Source of the DNA: Lachnospiraceae bacterium
GTDB lineage: Bacteria; Bacillota; Clostridia; Lachnospirales; Lachnospiraceae
Direction of reading: 5' to 3'
DNA: 33,698 bases
Assembly: GCA_017469935.1 (NCBI GenBank)
Contig: JAFUFL010000107.1
Span: 1 to 33,698, forward strand
The notes under the pieces were generated by a model. That model was not told the DNA's origin. It worked only from the letters and a program-made list of their open reading frames with translations, and made no database searches. Below, in pieces: positions 30,796-33,698 of the stretch (its first letter is position 1; every line of letters begins with the position of its first letter). The position numbers and the translations under genes are program-made.

Positions 30796-30826
30796 ATCCC
30801 CAATAAACGATACGGAGAATTCAGAA

Positions 30827-31462
30827 TTGAAAAGAAAGCTTTTGCTGATCGGCGGCGGCGGCCACTGCCGCTCCGTGCTCGACACGGCCATGCAACTGAA
30901 TAGGTACGACGAGATCGGAATCGTAGATTTTGCGGACAGTTCCTGCCTGGGCGTGCCGGTGGTCGGAAACGACGACGACATCCCGGACCTGATCCGGCAG
31001 GGCTGGAACGAAGCCTTCATCACAGTGGGGAGCGTCGGCAGCACAAAAGTCCGCAGGCGCCTCTACGAAATGGTCAAAAAATTGAACCTCACAGTTCCAT
31101 CCCTGATCGACCCGACTGCCGTCATTGCGAACGGTACAGAGATCGGCGAGGGTACTTTTGTGGGCAAGAGGGCCGTCGTCAATACCTGCGCGGCGATCGG
31201 AAATTGTGCCATCATCAATACGGGCGCGATTGTCGAACATGACTGCAGGATCGGCGACTTTTCGCATGTCAGTCCGGGCGCGGTGGTGTGCGGCCAGGTG
31301 ACGGTGGGAAATGATTCCCACGTGGGAGCCGGGACGGTCGTGCGGCAGCAGATTGTGATCGGGGACAATGTTTTGATCGGCGCGGGAAGCACGGTTGTCA
31401 AGGATATCCCGGCGGGGGCAAAAGCTTACGGAAATCCGTGCAAAGTGGTGGAATCCCTATAA
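30827..31462 (+). CDS. neuD: NeuD/PglD/LegH-like sugar acetyltransferase, GC-rich copy
   Basis: A 211-residue protein with an N-terminal nucleotide-sugar domain (KRKLLLIGGGGHCRSVLD) and a left-handed beta-helix. It keeps the full catalytic context INTGAIVEHDCRIGDFSHV (the His of EHDC acts as base in PglD-type N-acetyltransferases), making it the better LegH candidate. The TTG at 30827 is chosen: GGAG lies 9 nt upstream and the family's N-terminus starts exactly there. The in-frame ATG at 30767 lies within the 26-bp repeats and would add 20 residues of repeat-derived sequence. It is followed 32 bp later by the second neuB. Confidence 0.87.
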   Translation: MKRKLLLIGGGGHCRSVLDTAMQLNRYDEIGIVDFADSSCLGVPVVGNDDDIPDLIRQGWNEAFITVGSVGSTKVRRRLYEMVKKLNLTVPSLIDPTAVIANGTEIGEGTFVGKRAVVNTCAAIGNCAIINTGAIVEHDCRIGDFSHVSPGAVVCGQVTVGNDSHVGAGTVVRQQIVIGDNVLIGAGSTVVKDIPAGAKAYGNPCKVVESL

Positions 31463-31497
31463 AGTGATGAAATTCCTATAAAGGTGGTGAAAAAATG
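31442..31497 (+). repeat. 19-bp tandem triplicate before the second neuB
   Basis: Units AAAGTGGTGGAATCCCTAT (31442), AAAGTGATGAAATTCCTAT (31461) and AAAGGTGGTGAAAAAATG (31480) span the end of neuD, its stop codon (31460-31462) and the neuB ribosome binding site and start. The third unit supplies the AAAGGTGG binding site. Confidence 0.75.
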
Positions 31498-32487
31498 AGC
31501 GTATACATAATTGCAGAAGCCGGCGTCAACCACAACGGCGACATCAATCTGGCCTATCAACTGGTGGACGCCGCCAAAGCGGCGGGCGTCGACTGCATCA
31601 AATTTCAGACTTTCAAGTCGGAGAATCTGGTCTCGCACACGGCGCAGAAGGCGGACTACCAGAAAGCGGCGACCGGGGACAGCTCCCAGCAGGATATGCT
31701 GAAGCAGTTGGAGCTATCTTTTGACCAGTTTGTGAGGCTGAAAAAATACTGCGACGAGAAGGGCATTTGCTTTTTGTCGACGCCGTTTGACTTTGAGAGC
31801 ATAGAGTTTTTGGACTCCATCGACATGCCGTTCTGGAAGATTCCGTCGGGCGAGGTGACCAATTATCCCTATCTGGTCGCGCTGGCAAAAACCGGAAAGC
31901 CGGTCGTCATGTCCACGGGCATGTGCGAGATGCGGGAGATCGAGGACGCGATCAGAGTCCTGCGCGAGAACGGGACAAGCGAGATCAAGCTGCTTCACTG
32001 CAATACCGAGTATCCGACGCCGTATGAGGACGTCAATCTCAGGGCGATGAGGACGCTCGGGGATGCTTTTGGGGTGGAAGTCGGCTATTCGGACCACACG
32101 AAGGGCATCGAGGTGCCGATCGCGGCGGTTGCGATGGGGGCGACGATTATTGAGAAGCATTTTACTTTGGACCGCAATATGGAGGGGCCGGACCACAAGG
32201 CCAGCCTGGAGCCGCAGGAGCTGGCGCAGATGGTGGACAGCATTCGCCACATCGAGAAGGCGCTCGGCACCGGAGACAAGAAGCCGTCACCTTCCGAGAG
32301 GAAGAACATGGCCGTCGCCCGCAAGAGTATCGTGGCGGCGAAGAGGATTTTGGCAGGCGATGTTTTGACGGAAGAGAATATCACTGTGAAGCGGCCCGGC
32401 AGCGGGATCTGCCCGATGCGCTGGCAGGAGGTGCTGGGGACCAGGGCGGTCAGGGACTTTGAAGAGGATGAGCTGATCGAATTGTGA
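31495..32487 (+). CDS. neuB: Nonulosonic acid synthase (NeuB/LegI), GC-rich copy
   Basis: A 330-residue synthase with the same architecture as the protein at 26856: IIAEAGVNHNGD, IKFQTFKSENLV, FLSTPFDFES, WKIPSGEVTNYP, YSDHTKGIEV, IEKHFTLDRN and a C-terminal SAF domain with KRPGSGICPMRW, ending DFEEDELIEL. Codon use matches the GC-rich glycan locus, so this is probably the resident copy. Placement with NeuD (EHDC type) and NeuC makes a standard NeuD-NeuB-NeuC order; legionaminic acid synthase (LegI) is the most likely activity given LegB, LegC and the PtmE-like enzyme. Confidence 0.94.
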   Translation: MSVYIIAEAGVNHNGDINLAYQLVDAAKAAGVDCIKFQTFKSENLVSHTAQKADYQKAATGDSSQQDMLKQLELSFDQFVRLKKYCDEKGICFLSTPFDFESIEFLDSIDMPFWKIPSGEVTNYPYLVALAKTGKPVVMSTGMCEMREIEDAIRVLRENGTSEIKLLHCNTEYPTPYEDVNLRAMRTLGDAFGVEVGYSDHTKGIEVPIAAVAMGATIIEKHFTLDRNMEGPDHKASLEPQELAQMVDSIRHIEKALGTGDKKPSPSERKNMAVARKSIVAAKRILAGDVLTEENITVKRPGSGICPMRWQEVLGTRAVRDFEEDELIEL

Positions 32488-32534
32488 GATTCGGGGGATA
32501 GCGAATACAACTGGGACCTCCAAGGAGGAAAGGG

Positions 32535-33686
32535 ATGCATAAAATTGCAGTAGTCACCGCCACGCGCGCGGAGTACGGGCTGCTCTCGCCGGTGATCAAG
32601 GCGCTGCGCGCGAGGGAGAACGACGAACTTAAGATTGAGCTTATTGTGACCGGAACGCACCTGAGCGACAGCTACGGCAGGACGATCTGCCAGATCGACG
32701 ACCGGATCGACCACGAGATTCCGGTGCCGGTGAAGTCGGACTCCGAGGCGGACATCTCGGCGAACCAGGCGGACGTGCTGGTCAAATTTACGGACCTGTT
32801 CCTGCGGGAGCGTTACGATGCGGTGGTGCTTTTGGGCGATCGGTACGAGACGCTGGCCATCGCGATTGCGGCGGGCAACACCCGGACGCCGATCTTCCAT
32901 CTGTGCGGCGGCGACACGACCGAGGGCGCGCTGGACGAGTGGATCCGGCACTCGATCACCAAGATCAGCTATCTGCATTTTGTGACAAATGAAGAGAGCC
33001 AAAAAAGAGTCATCCAGCTGGGCGAAGACCCGGCGAGGGTTTTTAATTTTGGATCGACTAGTATTGACAATATTTTGACCGTTGCGGATATGGGCAAGGA
33101 GGAGGCGCTGGCCAGTATCGGGCTGGGCGGCTGCCGGTACGCGCTGTGCACGTATCACCCGGTGACCATGGAAGGCGGGAGTGTCGACGGGCAGATTGCG
33201 GAGTTTTTGGAGGCGATCAAGGGCATGGACGACCTGGAGTTCATCGTCACCAAGTCCAACGCGGATCAGGGCGGCGCGCGGATCAACGAACTGCTGGACA
33301 AGGCGGGGGAGGAGATCGGAAACCTGCATGTTTTCACGTCTCTTGGAGTGCGGCGGTACCTGTCGCTGATGAAATACGCGGAATTCGTGCTCGGAAATTC
33401 GTCGAGCGGAATCATTGAGACGCCGGCGTTCCACGTGCCCACGGTCAACATCGGGGACAGGCAGCGCGGAAGGCTGCAGGCGGCCAGCATCATCAACTGC
33501 GGCGCGGACAGCGCGAGCATCACGGCGGCCATGGAGAAGGCCAGAAGTGACGCTTTCAGGGCTGTTTGCCGGGAGACGGGCAGCCTGTACGGGTCGGGCA
33601 ACGCCGGCGAGCGGATCGCCCAAAAGGCTGTCGAAGTTGTGATGGCGGGCGGGATCGACCTCAAGAAGAAGTTTTACGATTTGTGA
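32535..33686 (+). CDS. neuC: Hydrolysing nucleotide-sugar 2-epimerase (NeuC/LegG)
   Basis: A 383-residue GT-B-fold enzyme of the WecB/NeuC family. It has IAVVTATRAEYGLLSPVI at the start, LLGDRYETLAIAIAA (about 98-112), FHLCGGDTTEGALDEWIRH, CTYHPVT, and the nucleotide-binding LGNSSSGIIETP. It should release UDP or GDP from the 2,4-diacetamido sugar and invert C2, giving the 6-carbon substrate for NeuB/LegI; in the legionaminic pathway it is LegG. Length is normal and the gene is complete, 12 bp from the window edge. AGGAGG precedes the ATG. A CMP-sugar synthetase (LegF/NeuA) would be expected next but lies outside. Confidence 0.93.
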   Translation: MHKIAVVTATRAEYGLLSPVIKALRARENDELKIELIVTGTHLSDSYGRTICQIDDRIDHEIPVPVKSDSEADISANQADVLVKFTDLFLRERYDAVVLLGDRYETLAIAIAAGNTRTPIFHLCGGDTTEGALDEWIRHSITKISYLHFVTNEESQKRVIQLGEDPARVFNFGSTSIDNILTVADMGKEEALASIGLGGCRYALCTYHPVTMEGGSVDGQIAEFLEAIKGMDDLEFIVTKSNADQGGARINELLDKAGEEIGNLHVFTSLGVRRYLSLMKYAEFVLGNSSSGIIETPAFHVPTVNIGDRQRGRLQAASIINCGADSASITAAMEKARSDAFRAVCRETGSLYGSGNAGERIAQKAVEVVMAGGIDLKKKFYDL

Positions 33687-33698
33687 GGCGTCGCGCCG

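Noticed and set aside
30577-30803. Minus-strand Cys/His/Ile-rich small proteins in the ATGCATAA region
   Set aside because: The apparent repeats in the protein come from the DNA array; no ribosome binding site or homology is recognisable.
32085-33623. Long minus-strand open frame (over 500 codons) opposite neuB and neuC
   Set aside because: It is antisense to two clearly conserved genes and reflects GC-rich codon bias; its translation has no recognisable domain.
1-33698. tRNA, rRNA, insertion sequences or phage integrase
   Set aside because: No cloverleaf, rRNA segment, transposase or recombinase reading frame was recognised in the window.

Overview
The window looks like a Gram-positive Clostridia chromosome, most likely a moderately GC-rich Lachnospiraceae-type gut bacterium. 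The evidence is a class C sortase end next to sortase-anchored pilin-like proteins, a coiled-coil family common in that group, clostridial-type ribosome binding sites (GGAGG), and a surface glycan locus with a Wzz/BY-kinase type regulator. The family call is inference; Gram-positive is well supported.

Layout. (1) Positions 1-4003: cell-surface region. It holds the C-terminus of a class C sortase, an IPQTG-anchored pilin-like protein, a minus-strand DUF3800 gene with its own promoter and a structured, terminator-bearing leader RNA, a second pilin-like protein that stops just after its LPNTG motif, an HAD-IB phosphatase and a small coiled-coil protein whose tail is frame-disrupted. (2) 4004-7283: repeat-rich spacer DNA around a minus-strand multi-pass membrane protein (DUF6020-like). 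It contains one copy of a double-hairpin dispersed repeat and a 74-bp tandem repeat array. (3) 7284-8897: pckA, ATP-dependent PEP carboxykinase, with its own promoter region and terminator. (4) 9068-33686: a long plus-strand surface polysaccharide locus.

The polysaccharide locus runs as follows. A Wzy/ligase-like protein, a sugar aminotransferase and an initiating phosphoglycosyl transferase come first. Next are an Ig-like membrane-anchored protein and an unusual double Wzz/BY-kinase fusion, closed by a terminator. A second block then holds a class I aminotransferase, an ATP-grasp ligase, a GT2 glycosyltransferase, a second Wzy-like polymerase, a second ATP-grasp ligase, a sodium:solute symporter-like protein and a sialyltransferase-like protein, several of them translationally coupled by ATGA overlaps. 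The last block encodes a nonulosonic acid pathway of legionaminic acid type: 4,6-dehydratase (LegB), NeuD-like acyltransferase, NeuB/LegI synthase, aminotransferase (LegC), a CBS-domain nucleotidyltransferase resembling PtmE, a second NeuD, a second NeuB and the hydrolysing 2-epimerase NeuC/LegG. No CMP-sugar synthetase (LegF/NeuA) and no Wzx flippase is visible; either could lie past the right edge.

The most unusual points are the DUF3800 leader RNA; the pair of ~170-bp double-hairpin repeats about 26 kb apart; two NeuD-NeuB modules of clearly different base composition; the tandem Wzz-kinase-Wzz-kinase protein with a shortened first kinase; the aminotransferase/ATP-grasp/symporter module, which may attach an amino acid to the glycan; and many short tandem repeats, both inside genes and in ribosome-binding-site spacers.
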